Shown piece by piece: positions 46,701 to 56,404 of a stretch of DNA of 64,000 nt. The position numbers were made by a program, and so were the translations under genes. The DNA comes from Hyphomicrobiales bacterium (lineage in GTDB: Bacteria > Pseudomonadota > Alphaproteobacteria > Rhizobiales > Rhizobiaceae): positions 1 through 64,000 of the forward strand of contig UCJA01000012.1 of assembly GCA_900472675.1 (NCBI GenBank), in the 5' to 3' direction. Position 1 is the first letter of the stretch, and the number at the start of each line of letters is the position of its first letter. The notes below the pieces were generated by a model. The model made no database searches, was not told where the DNA came from, and saw only the letters and a list, made by a program, of their open reading frames with translations.

Positions 46701-47852
46701 ATGGCGTTGCATTTCGACAAGAGCGAATACGACCACCGCCTGGCGCGCCTGACGGAAAAGATGCAGGCCGAAAAGCTGGACGCGCTGCTGCTGTTTGCCC
46801 AGGAAAGCATGTACTGGCTGACCGGCTACGACACCTTCGGCTACTGCTTCTTCCAGACGCTGGTGGTGAAGGCCGACGGCACCATGACGCTGCTGACCCG
46901 CTCGGCCGATTTGCGCCAGGCGCGCCACACCTCGATCATCGACAAGGTCGCGGTCTGGGTCGACCGGGTCAATGCGGACCCGACCCTCGACCTCAAGAAC
47001 CTGCTGAGCGACATGGACCTGCTCGGCGCCCGGATCGGCATCGAATACGATACCCACGGCATGACAGGCCGCGTTGCGCGCCTCATCGACAACCAGCTGA
47101 CCACCTTCGGGCACATTGTCGATGCCTCCTACCTTGTGAGCCGCCTGCGGCTGGTCAAGAGCCCGGCGGAACTCGCCCATGCGACCCGGGCCGCCGAACT
47201 CGCCGACGACGCGCTCGATGCGGGCCTGCCCCTGATTAAGGCCGGCGGGAGCGAAGCGGAGATCCTCGCCGCCATGCAGGGCGCGGTGCTGGCCGGTGGC
47301 GGTGACTATCCCGCCAATGAATTCGTCATCGGATCGGGCCGCGACGCCCTGCTGTGCCGCTACAAGTCGGGCCGTCGCACCCTCGACGAGACCGACCAGT
47401 TGACGCTGGAATGGGCGGGCGTCAGTGCTCACTACCATTCAGCCATGATGCGCACCGTCCTGATCGGGGAACCCACCCACCGTCACCGGGAGCTGCACAA
47501 GGCCTGCCTCGGCGCCATCCTGGCAATCGAGGAGGTTCTGCGGCCGGGCCATACCTTCGGCGACGTCTTCGATACCCACGCGCAGTTCCTCGACGAGCGC
47601 GGCCTGTCCCGCCACCGCCTCAACGCCTGCGGCTATTCGCTGGGGGCGCGCTTCTCGCCCTCCTGGATGGAGCACCAGATGTTCCACTATGGCAATCCGC
47701 AGGAGATCCTGCCGGACATGACGCTGTTCGTGCACATGATCATCATGGATTCCGAAAGCGGCACGGCCATGTGCCTCGGGCAGACCTACCAGACGACGGC
47801 TGACGCCCCTCGCCCGCTGTCGCGCCACGGCCTCGACCTGATCCTCCGCTAG
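46701..47852 (+). CDS. M24 (creatinase/aminopeptidase P-like) protein without metal ligands
   Basis: A 383-residue two-domain pita-bread protein. The creatinase N-terminal domain (LDALLLFAQESMYWLTGYDTFGY) is followed by an M24 catalytic domain from about residue 155. All five expected metal ligands appear substituted: Glu237 in LEWAG, Ala248 in HSAMMRT, Tyr312 in GYSLG, His345 in FVHMI and Gln361 in CLGQTY. It therefore resembles metal-free members such as creatinase or the ectoine hydrolase DoeA more than Xaa-Pro peptidase. GGGAGGAGTGAC precedes the ATG, 1 bp after pgeF. The substrate is unknown. Confidence 0.85.
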   Translation: MALHFDKSEYDHRLARLTEKMQAEKLDALLLFAQESMYWLTGYDTFGYCFFQTLVVKADGTMTLLTRSADLRQARHTSIIDKVAVWVDRVNADPTLDLKNLLSDMDLLGARIGIEYDTHGMTGRVARLIDNQLTTFGHIVDASYLVSRLRLVKSPAELAHATRAAELADDALDAGLPLIKAGGSEAEILAAMQGAVLAGGGDYPANEFVIGSGRDALLCRYKSGRRTLDETDQLTLEWAGVSAHYHSAMMRTVLIGEPTHRHRELHKACLGAILAIEEVLRPGHTFGDVFDTHAQFLDERGLSRHRLNACGYSLGARFSPSWMEHQMFHYGNPQEILPDMTLFVHMIIMDSESGTAMCLGQTYQTTADAPRPLSRHGLDLILR

Positions 47853-47937
47853 AGCTCTGGTGGTACATCTTCTCGTTGACATGACTTTCGGCCGACCCGT
47901 AAGTTTGCAGACCGGAAACCTGGCGCGGGATGTCTTC

Positions 47938-48699
47938 ATGCGGCTTATCGAAAGATCAGGCACCGCCCTTCTGCTGACCCTGGCGCTGTGTGCCTGCAAC
48001 ACCAGCGAGGCCCTGACACCCCAGGCCGACATCGGCACGGGGAGCCGCTCCAGCACGCCGGTCACCCAGGCAGATACGGATCGCATGGCCGCGTCATCCT
48101 CGGCGCCTTTGGGAAACCAGTCCAGCCGCTCGTTCGGACCGCAGAATACGCTCGAAGCGCAGGCGCAGGCCATGCAGGGCGGCGTCTCCTCGCCCGCATC
48201 CTCCGGACCCGCACCGCAGTGGCAGGGCCAGGACCAGCCGCAAACGGCCCAGAGCCCGGAGCCGAACACGGCCCAGGCCCCCGCACAGCAGAATGCCTCC
48301 CTGCCGCCGGCCGCCGCGGCCGCCGCCGCCGCTGCCGGGACCATCCGCTTCCTGCCGATCATCGGGGCGCCCGTACAGGCGGTAACGCCGCTGTCGCGGC
48401 AGCTCGGCGCCCAGGCCCGAGCCAACGGCCTGACCATCCGGCCGTCGGGCGATGCCGGCGCCGAGCATATCCTCAAGGGCTATTTTTCGGCCTTCGACAA
48501 CGAGGGCAAGGTCACCGTGATCTACGTCTGGGACGTTCTCGACGGCGCCGGCAACCGCCTTCACCGGATGCAGGGCCAGTCCAATGTTCCCGCCAAGGGC
48601 GCGGATCCCTGGGCCGCCGTACCCGCCTCCACCATGGAGGAAATCGCCGCCAAGACCATCCAGGAGTACCTCAGCTGGCGCCGCGCGAGTGCCGGCTAG
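47938..48699 (+). CDS. hypothetical lipoprotein with Ala/Pro/Gln-rich linker
   Basis: A 253-residue secreted lipoprotein. The signal sequence [18 protein letters not shown] ends in a lipobox-like LCAC. A long low-complexity linker ([18 protein letters not shown], then a run of nine Ala) leads to a compact C-terminal domain from about residue 135 ([41 protein letters not shown]). The domain resembles other rhizobial hypothetical lipoproteins; I cannot name a family. The ATG at 47938 fits the signal peptide. It is 85 bp after the M24 gene and 104 bp before prs. Confidence 0.75.
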   Translation: MRLIERSGTALLLTLALCACNTSEALTPQADIGTGSRSSTPVTQADTDRMAASSSAPLGNQSSRSFGPQNTLEAQAQAMQGGVSSPASSGPAPQWQGQDQPQTAQSPEPNTAQAPAQQNASLPPAAAAAAAAAGTIRFLPIIGAPVQAVTPLSRQLGAQARANGLTIRPSGDAGAEHILKGYFSAFDNEGKVTVIYVWDVLDGAGNRLHRMQGQSNVPAKGADPWAAVPASTMEEIAAKTIQEYLSWRRASAG

Positions 48700-48803
48700 G
48701 ACACGCACTTCCCATAAAAGTAACCAGCAGACACGAAACGCTATTGCATTCGAGGGTGTCCCCGGTAAAAGGCGCCCATCCAGCTCAATACAGGCGGACC
48801 GCA

Positions 48804-49736
48804 ATGAAGGTTTTCGCAGGCAATTCGAACAGGCACCTTGCCGACGCGATCTGCAGCTATCTAAATGTCCCAGTCGGTAAGGCCAGCGTCAGGCGTTTTG
48901 CAGACCAGGAAATCTTCGTTGAAATTCAGGAGAATGTGCGCGGGGAAGACGTGTTTGTCATCCAGTCCACATCGTTTCCGACCAACGACCATCTGATGGA
49001 ACTGCTGATCATGATCGATGCTTTCCGGCGGTCCTCCGCCCGGCGCATCACGGCAGTGCTTCCCTATTTCGGCTACGCCCGGCAGGACCGCAAGGCCGGT
49101 CCCCGCACGCCGATTTCCGCCAAGCTCGTCGCCAACCTCATCACCGAGGCCGGCGCCAACCGCGTCATGACGCTCGACCTGCACGCCGACCAGATCCAGG
49201 GCTTCTTCGACATCCCGACGGACAACCTCTACGCCGTGCCGATCCTGGCGCGCGACGTGAAGGAACACTACGACCTCGGCAACGTCATGGTGGTGTCACC
49301 GGACGTCGGCGGCGTCGTGCGCGCCCGTGCCATTGCCAAGCGGCTCGGCTGCCAGCTCGCAATCGTCGACAAGCGCCGCGAACGCGCCGGCGAGTCCGAA
49401 GTGATGAACGTCATCGGCGATGTTACCGGCAAGGACTGTTTGCTGATCGACGACATCGTCGATTCCGGCGGAACGCTCTGCAATGCAGCCGAGGCCCTGC
49501 TGAAGAACGGCGCGACCAGCGTCACCGCCTATATCACCCACGGTGTGCTCTCCGGCGGCGCGGTCACCCGCATCGCGGCGTCGAAGCTCAAGGAGCTGGT
49601 GATCACCGACAGCATCCAGCCGACCACCGCCGTGCAGTCCGCCCACAACATCCGCGTCATCACCACGGCAAACCTTCTCGGCGAAGCCATCAACCGCACA
49701 GCGATGGAAGCCTCGGTTTCCAGCCTGTTCGACTGA
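48804..49736 (+). CDS. prs: ribose-phosphate pyrophosphokinase
   Basis: Prs makes PRPP from ribose 5-phosphate and ATP for nucleotide, histidine and tryptophan synthesis. The 310-residue protein has the usual start [16 protein letters not shown], the flexible loop [15 protein letters not shown], the metal-binding [16 protein letters not shown] and the PRPP-binding [12 protein letters not shown]. The long open frame upstream lies in another gene's coding region and is not used. In many bacteria prs, rplY, pth and ychF are neighbours, and all four occur here on one strand. Confidence 0.97.
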   Translation: MKVFAGNSNRHLADAICSYLNVPVGKASVRRFADQEIFVEIQENVRGEDVFVIQSTSFPTNDHLMELLIMIDAFRRSSARRITAVLPYFGYARQDRKAGPRTPISAKLVANLITEAGANRVMTLDLHADQIQGFFDIPTDNLYAVPILARDVKEHYDLGNVMVVSPDVGGVVRARAIAKRLGCQLAIVDKRRERAGESEVMNVIGDVTGKDCLLIDDIVDSGGTLCNAAEALLKNGATSVTAYITHGVLSGGAVTRIAASKLKELVITDSIQPTTAVQSAHNIRVITTANLLGEAINRTAMEASVSSLFD

Positions 49737-49744
49737 CGGTCAGC

Positions 49745-50005
49745 ATGGTGGCAGCCCGCGACCGCTATTCCCGCAAGCTCGAATGCCCGCAGTGCGGCAA
49801 CACCGGCTTTGCCGAGGTCTCCGAGGCCGACGACAAGCGCGCCAGCCTCCGGGATTTCAGGATCGACGAGCTGCCGAAAACCTTTCAGACCGAGTTTGCC
49901 TCGACTGACCCGCGCAAGTACATGCTGCGCTGCAGCCCCTGCGGCCACAAGTTCCGCTTCGAGCAGAAGACGGCCTATGCGCCGGGTGGCGAACCGCGGC
50001 GCTGA
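49745..50005 (+). CDS. small zinc-ribbon protein
   Basis: An 86-residue protein with two Cys pairs, CPQCG near residue 14 and CSPCG near residue 63, that can form one zinc ribbon. Between them is a charged helix-forming segment (SEADDKRASLRDFRIDELP). I do not recognise a family. It starts 8 bp after the prs stop, so it is probably co-transcribed with prs. A nucleic-acid or protein-binding role is likely by fold. Confidence 0.7.
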   Translation: MVAARDRYSRKLECPQCGNTGFAEVSEADDKRASLRDFRIDELPKTFQTEFASTDPRKYMLRCSPCGHKFRFEQKTAYAPGGEPRR

Positions 50006-50022
50006 CGCCGCGGTTGTCGCCG

Positions 50023-52800
50023 TCAGGCGGCTTCGGTAACCGCCTGCTCGCTCATCGGCATCGGCCGGCCCAGGAGATAGCCCTGCGCCTCGTGGCAGCC
50101 TTCGTGCCGCAGCATGTCCAGCTGAAGCTCCGTCTCGACGCCTTCGGCCAGCACGGGGATCCGCAACCCCTGCCCCAGCGCCAGCACCGCCCGCACCATG
50201 GCTCTCGCCTCGTCGCTCTTGTCGACGCCCGACAGGAAACTGCGGTCGAGCTTGATCTTGTCGAACGGGAAGGACCGCAGCGTCTCCATCGATGAATAGC
50301 CCGTGCCGAAATCATCCATGGCAATCGATACGCCGAGGTTCTTGATCGCCCTTAGCGCATGCAGCGCGCGCTGCTTGTCCTTGATGATCGAGCTTTCGGT
50401 GATCTCCAGTTCCAGCCGCCGCGGCGAGAGCCCCGTGTCCAGCAGGACCGACTGAACGATGTTTGCCATGTCCATATGGGCGATCTGCACCGGCGACAGG
50501 TTGACTGCCACCTTGTAGTCGTTCGGCCAGGTCGCCGCCTCCCGGCAGGCCTCGCGCAGCACCCATTCGCCGAGCGGCAGGATGGCCCCGCATTCCTCGG
50601 CAATCGGGATGAACTCCGCCGGCGGGACATTGCCCCGCTCCGGATGATGCCAGCGCAGCAGCACCTCGTAGCCGGTGATCTCTCCGGTCGAGACGGACTT
50701 CTGCACCTGGTAGTGCAGCCGAACCTGCTTCTCGTCGATCGCCGACCACAATTCCTTGGCCATCTTGGCCCGGTCGCGGGCGGACTCGTCCATGCCGACA
50801 TCGTAAAAGCAGACGCTGCGCGTCAGCGAACCCTTGGCCCGGTACATGGCAAGGTCGGCATTGGCGATCAGCGCCTCGGGCGACCGTCCGTCATTGGGAT
50901 AGAGCGCCACGCCCATGCTGGCGCCGGGCCTGAGGTGATGCCCTCCGACCTGCAGCGGCAGGCTGAAGGCGTCCCCCAGCCGATCCAGGAATTCCTGCAG
51001 ATCGGCAATGCTCCCATAGCGCTTCACCGCCACGAACTCGTCGCCGCCGAAACGGGCAACCTGCTCATGCGGCTTCAGGGTCTCCCGAAGCCGCTCGGCC
51101 ACGCCCTTCAGCACCTCGTCGCCCGCCGAATGGCCGAGCTGGTCGTTGATCTGCTTGAACTTGTTGAGATCGATGCCGACCACCGCAAGGGTCTCGCCCT
51201 CGCGCTCGGCGCGCCCGATCTCGCTCGCCAGCGTGCTCATAAGCGCCACGCGGTTCGGCAGACGGGTGAGGCCGTCATGCTCAACCAGGAAGGCGATCTG
51301 CTCGTCCGACCGGACCTGCTCGGAAATGTCCTCGAAGGTCGAGACCCAGCCGCCGCTCGGCACGAGGCTGAAGGCGACGCGGATCGTCTGGCCGGAGGCG
51401 CTGCGATAGAGAAGCAGATGCTGGCCGCTGCGGATCGCCTCCATGTTGCGGTTGTAGTATTGCTCCGCCTTGACCTGCGCCTCTTCTGGATCGCTCAAAG
51501 CAGCCTGAAAACCCCTGAGCACCAGCTCTCGATAGCTGAGCCCGGGATACACGATGCCGTCCGGAAGCTGGTAGATCTCCCGGTAGCGGTTGTTGAAGAG
51601 GATCAGCCTTTCCTCGCTGTTGAACAGGCAGATCCCCTGCGTCATGTTCTCCAGCGCAAGGTCAAGGCTCTGGGTGACGGCGGCGATACGGTCGCTGTCG
51701 GCCCGCTCGCGGGTCACGTCGCGGGTGATCTTGGTATAGCCCACCACCTGTCCCTCGGCGCCGCGGATGGGATAGATCACCACATGCGCCCAGAACCAGC
51801 TGCCGTCCTTGCGATAGCGGCGGCCCTCGGCCTCGAACCGTCCGACATCCCGGGCCGTGCGCAGCGCCATGGCCGGCACGCCCTTCGCCTGGTCCTCCGG
51901 CGAATAGAACCGCGCGAAATTGGAGCCCACCGCCTCTTCGGACGTATAGCCCTTGGCGCGCTCGGCGCCGGCATTCCAGTTGGTGACGACGCCTTCCGGG
52001 TCGAGCATGTAGAGGGCATAGTCGGTGATGTTGTTGACCAGCAGCTGGAAGCTGGCCTCCGAGGCCTTGCTGGAGCGGGCAGCCCGCCCCGTGACGATGG
52101 AGGCGGCAAGCGCCGAACCGATCAGCGTCAGCGAAACCACAACGATCGTCACCACCATCAAGGTGCGCGACAGCGCCCCCTCGTCCACCTGGAGCGAGGG
52201 ATCGAGCACCAGCGTCACGGCGCCCATGGCAATGAAATGCATCGCCACGATGCCGAGCGACAGCAGGACCGCCGCGGCCACGATGTTGCGCAGGTTCGCG
52301 GTACGCAGCAGCCCGAAGGCAAAGGTTGCCGCGGCGACCGGTGCAACGACGGCGGCAATCACGAGCGCGCGGTTCCAGACGATCGTGCCGCCGAACTCCA
52401 TGGCAGCCATGCCGGTGAAATGCATGCAGGAGACGCCGAGCCCAAAGATCACGCCGGCGCTGAGCGAACCCTGGCGTCCCGGCAGCGTGATCACCAGGAA
52501 GCCGGCAGCCAGTGTCGCTAGGCAGCCCAGCACTAGCGAGGTCAGCGTCTGCCCGAGGTCGAACGAGAACGACAGGCCCGGGTCATAGGCAAGCATCGCC
52601 ACGAAATGCGTGGACCAGATGCCGAACCCGCCCGCGGCAGCACCAACGCCGATCCACACCAGCCGCGACGTGCCGTCGATCTCCCGCGACCTTCCGATGA
52701 AAGTCGCCGTTGCAAGATTGGCGAGCAGGCACAGCACGGCAGCCAGAGCCACGAGCCAAAGGTTATGTTCGACAGCCAGGCAGGTGAAAACGCGATACAT
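50023..52800 (-). CDS. MHYT-PAS-PAS-GGDEF-EAL cyclic di-GMP enzyme
   Basis: A 925-residue membrane protein. The N-terminal MHYT sensor has three motif repeats, THFVAM (64-69), MHFTGM (126-131) and MHFIAM (187-192), the first with Thr for Met. Two PAS domains (about 250-365 and 375-495), a GGDEF domain (intact motif at 585-589) and an EAL domain follow. The EAL motif reads EVL at 712-714, with the catalytic Glu kept; DDFGTGYSS and EGVET are intact. Both activities could work. MHYT domains are thought to bind copper and sense a gas such as O2, NO or CO. It is divergent from rplY. Confidence 0.93.
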   Translation of the reverse strand: MYRVFTCLAVEHNLWLVALAAVLCLLANLATATFIGRSREIDGTSRLVWIGVGAAAGGFGIWSTHFVAMLAYDPGLSFSFDLGQTLTSLVLGCLATLAAGFLVITLPGRQGSLSAGVIFGLGVSCMHFTGMAAMEFGGTIVWNRALVIAAVVAPVAAATFAFGLLRTANLRNIVAAAVLLSLGIVAMHFIAMGAVTLVLDPSLQVDEGALSRTLMVVTIVVVSLTLIGSALAASIVTGRAARSSKASEASFQLLVNNITDYALYMLDPEGVVTNWNAGAERAKGYTSEEAVGSNFARFYSPEDQAKGVPAMALRTARDVGRFEAEGRRYRKDGSWFWAHVVIYPIRGAEGQVVGYTKITRDVTRERADSDRIAAVTQSLDLALENMTQGICLFNSEERLILFNNRYREIYQLPDGIVYPGLSYRELVLRGFQAALSDPEEAQVKAEQYYNRNMEAIRSGQHLLLYRSASGQTIRVAFSLVPSGGWVSTFEDISEQVRSDEQIAFLVEHDGLTRLPNRVALMSTLASEIGRAEREGETLAVVGIDLNKFKQINDQLGHSAGDEVLKGVAERLRETLKPHEQVARFGGDEFVAVKRYGSIADLQEFLDRLGDAFSLPLQVGGHHLRPGASMGVALYPNDGRSPEALIANADLAMYRAKGSLTRSVCFYDVGMDESARDRAKMAKELWSAIDEKQVRLHYQVQKSVSTGEITGYEVLLRWHHPERGNVPPAEFIPIAEECGAILPLGEWVLREACREAATWPNDYKVAVNLSPVQIAHMDMANIVQSVLLDTGLSPRRLELEITESSIIKDKQRALHALRAIKNLGVSIAMDDFGTGYSSMETLRSFPFDKIKLDRSFLSGVDKSDEARAMVRAVLALGQGLRIPVLAEGVETELQLDMLRHEGCHEAQGYLLGRPMPMSEQAVTEAA

Positions 52801-52978
52801 GGACAGAAATTCTCCGATACCGGACTAGTCTGCCTCAATAGTCTTAAAACCGCCCAAATTGCTGCTTGGCAGATGCCTATACCGGGGTAGATTTGGATCA
52901 TCGTTAATAAAACATCGCCGTTGATCTTGCGCAGTTTTGGCGCCGGATTGGCGCCTGCGGCGGGCATCCCGTCCTCCC

Positions 52979-53007
52979 TTGCTTCACGGATCGCCTTGGT
53001 TTATAGG
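52979..53007 (+). promoter_or_regulatory. predicted promoter of rplY
   Basis: TTGCTT (52979-52984), a 17-bp spacer and TATAGG (53002-53007) give a leader of about 115 nt. Within it GGAG.GCATC/GATGC.CTCC (53046-53069) can form a stem-loop before the gene. The 328-bp gap 52801-53128 otherwise holds no gene. Confidence 0.55.
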
Positions 53008-53128
53008 GACGCGTCCGCATAGACACCCTTGGAGGCAACGCGGATGGAGAGCATCGGATGATGCCCTCCAGTTTAGTGCAGCCGGCAAGCTGCAACAAAC
53101 TCTCCATATAACCTCGAAAGGAAATGCC

Positions 53129-53740
53129 ATGAGCCACGCATCTTACGAGCTCAAGGCCGAGGCGCGCGAACGGGTTGGTAAGGGGTCCTCCCGTGAACTT
53201 CGCCGCAACGGTTTTATTCCTGCCGTCATCTATGGTGACAAGCAGGCTCCCATGTCGATCACGCTCAACACCAATGAGGTGACGAAGCGCATCCACGCCG
53301 GCGGTTTCATGACCACCGTCGCTACGATCGACGTCAACGGCCAGAAGATCCAGGTTCTCCCCAAGGACTACCAGCTGGATCCGGTCCGCGACTTCACCAT
53401 GCACGTCGACTTTCTGCGCGTTTCCGCAGACAGCGAAGTCACGGTTGACGTTCCGGTTCACTTCATCAACGAAGAGAAGTCGGGCATCAAGATCGGCGGC
53501 GTTCTGAACATCGTTCGGCACACCGTGGAAATGCTGGTTCCTGCCAACGACATCCCGGAATTCATCACCGTGGACCTCGACGGCTTCAAGATCGGCGACA
53601 GCATTCACATCTCGCATGTGACGCTGCCGAAGGGCGCACAGCCTACCATCACCGACCGCGATTTCACCATTGCGACGATCGTTGCGCCGGCTGCCGGCGT
53701 CAGCGAAGACGAAGAAGAAGCTGCTGCACCGACCGAATAA
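53129..53740 (+). CDS. rplY: 50S ribosomal protein L25/general stress protein Ctc
   Basis: L25/Ctc binds 5S rRNA in the central protuberance. The 203-residue form has the L25 domain ([20 protein letters not shown], then [10 protein letters not shown]) and the C-terminal Ctc beta domain, with an acidic tail (EDEEEAAAP). GAAAGGAAA lies before the ATG at 53129; the longer open frame upstream is rejected. It belongs to the scattered prs-rplY-pth-ychF group. Confidence 0.96.
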   Translation: MSHASYELKAEARERVGKGSSRELRRNGFIPAVIYGDKQAPMSITLNTNEVTKRIHAGGFMTTVATIDVNGQKIQVLPKDYQLDPVRDFTMHVDFLRVSADSEVTVDVPVHFINEEKSGIKIGGVLNIVRHTVEMLVPANDIPEFITVDLDGFKIGDSIHISHVTLPKGAQPTITDRDFTIATIVAPAAGVSEDEEEAAAPTE

Positions 53741-53766
53741 CGGTCTCTGCCTTAGGTCTTTACAGA

Positions 53767-53796
53767 AACCCGTCTTCATTGAAGGCGGGTTTTTTG
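53767..53796 (+). terminator. terminator of rplY
   Basis: AACCCGTCTTC / GAAGGCGGGTT with a 3-nt loop and six T. It separates rplY from the following GGDEF/EAL gene. Confidence 0.88.
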
Positions 53797-53962
53797 TTGT
53801 GGCGTGTCGGGCGTGCAACGCCTCTTCGACTTTAGCTATGGTTGCGCGCGCCAGGACTTTCGTTTTAGCAATACTTAAAGGATTTGGATGAAACTATGCG
53901 CCACTTGCAGTCGAGTGGGACAATGACTGGATGAGCCGGTCGTGGGGCGTTGGGGAAAACGG

Positions 53963-56341
53963 ATGACTCATTCCGTTGAGAGTCGGTTCATCGCCATCGT
54001 GTCCGGTGCGCTTCTGATCGTGGTCGCACCGTTGTTCACGCTGTTTCTGGTCCTGTCCTCGCAACAGGCCTCCGAGAACATCCGCAGCCACGTCGAACTC
54101 GTACTGGATACCAATTCCCGGGCCCTGGGCAAGCCGCTCTGGGACATGGATACCGAAAGCGTCGAGCAGATCATCGCAGCTCTCGTGTCCGACAGGTCGA
54201 TCTCCGGAGCCCATGTCACCGACACCACCGGCAAGCTCAGCCTGTTTGGCGGCATGGCCCGCGACATGCAGGCCGGCGAACTCACCCCCGTTACCCGCGC
54301 CATTTCATATGTCGCGCCGCAGGGCCTGCGCGAAGTGGGTGTGATCACCGTCTACGTAATGATGCCGGGCTGGTTCTCCGCCCTGCACGAGATCGAGTTC
54401 GCCTTCGTCTCGATCTTCATGATCGCCATCCTCACCGTGTTCGGCGCCGCCATCATCGGCAATCGCCTGATGGTGATCAAACCGCTGATGCGCCTGACCG
54501 CGGCGGTGGAGGCCACCCGTCGGCTCGGCTCGCGCCACCACGTCGACTGGCGCTCCAGCGACGAGATGGGCCGCCTGGCAAAAAGCTTCAACGAGATGCA
54601 GACGCTTCTCGAACGGGAGGAACGGGAGATCCGGCGCGCCCACCAGCAGGCAACCGAGATCTACAATCTGACCCCCGCCATGCTCTTCTCCCTTACCGTC
54701 AGCGACAAGATTGCAGCCGTCAGCGACTACTGGCTGCTCGCCACCGGCTATCGCCGCGAGGATGTCATCGGCCATGCCTTCTGCGATCTGGTCGCGCCGG
54801 AAGATCGCGGCCGCTACGCCGACCGCAAGCAGCACCGCCGCCCGTCCGGCCCGGCACTTGAGCTCACCGTTCGCTTCTGCTGCGAGGACGGCCGCTACAT
54901 CGACGTCCTGATCGTCGAGACGGAACTGACCGGCGCCAGCGCCCATGTGGCCGGATCGCTGAGCGTCATGACGGATGTGACCAAACTCAAGCAGTCCGAA
55001 CTGCGAAACCACCAGCAGGCCGTTACCGACCACCTGACCGGGCTTTTGAACCGGCAGGGCTTCGAGGCCGCTCTCGAGGAGCGGATCCTCGAGGCCGATG
55101 GAAGCCACGGCGAACTCGCCTGCCTGTTCGTCGATCTCGACAGGTTCAAGTCGATCAACGACAACCTCGGCCACTCCGCCGGCGACGCCGTGCTGCGCCA
55201 GTTCGTCGAACGTCTCCTGCCCATGCTCCGGCCCGGCGATACCGCCGCCCGCTTGGGGGGCGACGAATTCGCCATCCTGCTGCCCGGCGAGGATTACAAC
55301 CGCCGGAGCGCCGAGCTCTGCCAGAGGATCGTCGACATGTTCGAGGCGCCCTTCCGCATCCAGGGCACGAGTGTGCGCCTGAGCGCCAGCATCGGCATCG
55401 CCTTCTACCCCGCACATGCCTCCAGCGCCGCCGAACTGCTCCAGAAATCCGACCTTGCCATGTATGCCCGCAAGCGCGACGGCAAGAACGGTGCCCAGGT
55501 CTTCGACGAGGCGATGCTCGACAAGACCCGAGAGCGGGCCGAGATCGAAAGCGATATCGACCTCGGCATCACCGCCAGCTGGTTCGAGGCGCATCTGCAG
55601 CCCATCGTCGATATCGCGACCGGCCGCCCCGCGGGCTTCGAAGCACTGATGCGCATGCGCCATCCGCAAAAGGGCCTGATGTCACCCGCCGCCATCATCA
55701 GCGTTGCGGAGGAAAACGGCACGATCGGCCAGATCGGGAACCTCGTCCTGGAGGATGCGGTGGCAAACCTCGCCCGCATCTCCCGCCTGCCCGGCATGGC
55801 CGACGCCTATGTGGCGGTCAACTTCTCGCCGCTGCAGTTCGACTGTACGCTGCCGACGCGGCTGGCGGCCCTGCTGGGGCGCTATGCGATCGTACCGTCG
55901 CGGCTGGTGGTGGAAATCACCGAGGCCGTGCTGATGCACGACAACCCCGAAATCCGCACCATCCTCAACGAGATCCATGACTTCGGCTGCCAGATCGCGC
56001 TCGATGATTTCGGCACCGGCTACTCGTCGCTGAGCTACCTCAGCCGCTTCCCGGTGGATATCGTTAAGATCGACCAGTCCTTCATCCGCTCGCTCGGCGA
56101 ACCGGCCAGCGATATCCGCCGCAAGAACACCATGCTGGTGGAGGGTATCCGCGCGATTTCCCACCAGATGAACTGCAGGGTCGTTGCAGAGGGTGTCGAA
56201 ACGGCACAGCAGCGTTCCCTCCTGGTTGAAATGGGGATAGACTACGCGCAAGGCTATCACTTCTCGAAACCGCTCGAGATTTCAGAACTCCTTTCTGTGC
56301 TGTCGGCGGGAATGACCGACAATGCGTCCTTGGCAGGTTAG
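53963..56341 (+). CDS. HAMP-PAS-GGDEF-EAL cyclic di-GMP enzyme
   Basis: A 792-residue inner-membrane protein. Two membrane segments (about residues 10-31 and 147-166) enclose a periplasmic sensor of about 115 residues. HAMP (about 167-220), PAS (about 230-345), GGDEF (intact motif at 432-436) and EAL (intact motif at 560-562) follow. DDFGTGYSS and EGVETAQQ support an active phosphodiesterase. The ATG at 53963 follows GGGGA. A solute-binding lipoprotein gene lies 64 bp downstream on the same strand, a context that suggests ligand input to the sensor domain. Confidence 0.93.
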   Translation: MTHSVESRFIAIVSGALLIVVAPLFTLFLVLSSQQASENIRSHVELVLDTNSRALGKPLWDMDTESVEQIIAALVSDRSISGAHVTDTTGKLSLFGGMARDMQAGELTPVTRAISYVAPQGLREVGVITVYVMMPGWFSALHEIEFAFVSIFMIAILTVFGAAIIGNRLMVIKPLMRLTAAVEATRRLGSRHHVDWRSSDEMGRLAKSFNEMQTLLEREEREIRRAHQQATEIYNLTPAMLFSLTVSDKIAAVSDYWLLATGYRREDVIGHAFCDLVAPEDRGRYADRKQHRRPSGPALELTVRFCCEDGRYIDVLIVETELTGASAHVAGSLSVMTDVTKLKQSELRNHQQAVTDHLTGLLNRQGFEAALEERILEADGSHGELACLFVDLDRFKSINDNLGHSAGDAVLRQFVERLLPMLRPGDTAARLGGDEFAILLPGEDYNRRSAELCQRIVDMFEAPFRIQGTSVRLSASIGIAFYPAHASSAAELLQKSDLAMYARKRDGKNGAQVFDEAMLDKTRERAEIESDIDLGITASWFEAHLQPIVDIATGRPAGFEALMRMRHPQKGLMSPAAIISVAEENGTIGQIGNLVLEDAVANLARISRLPGMADAYVAVNFSPLQFDCTLPTRLAALLGRYAIVPSRLVVEITEAVLMHDNPEIRTILNEIHDFGCQIALDDFGTGYSSLSYLSRFPVDIVKIDQSFIRSLGEPASDIRRKNTMLVEGIRAISHQMNCRVVAEGVETAQQRSLLVEMGIDYAQGYHFSKPLEISELLSVLSAGMTDNASLAG

Positions 56342-56404
56342 GGCGTCAGCCACGGACGAGACGCGGGTTGCGGCTCGCGCTCACCCTCGTCCTGGAGGCT
56401 GCAC

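Noticed and set aside
47988..48803. N-terminal extension of prs
   Set aside because: It lies in the lipoprotein gene in another frame. The ATG at 48804 gives the standard 310-residue Prs.
50359..52521. 720-codon plus-strand open frame
   Set aside because: It is the complement of the MHYT-GGDEF-EAL gene; there is no domain or start signal.
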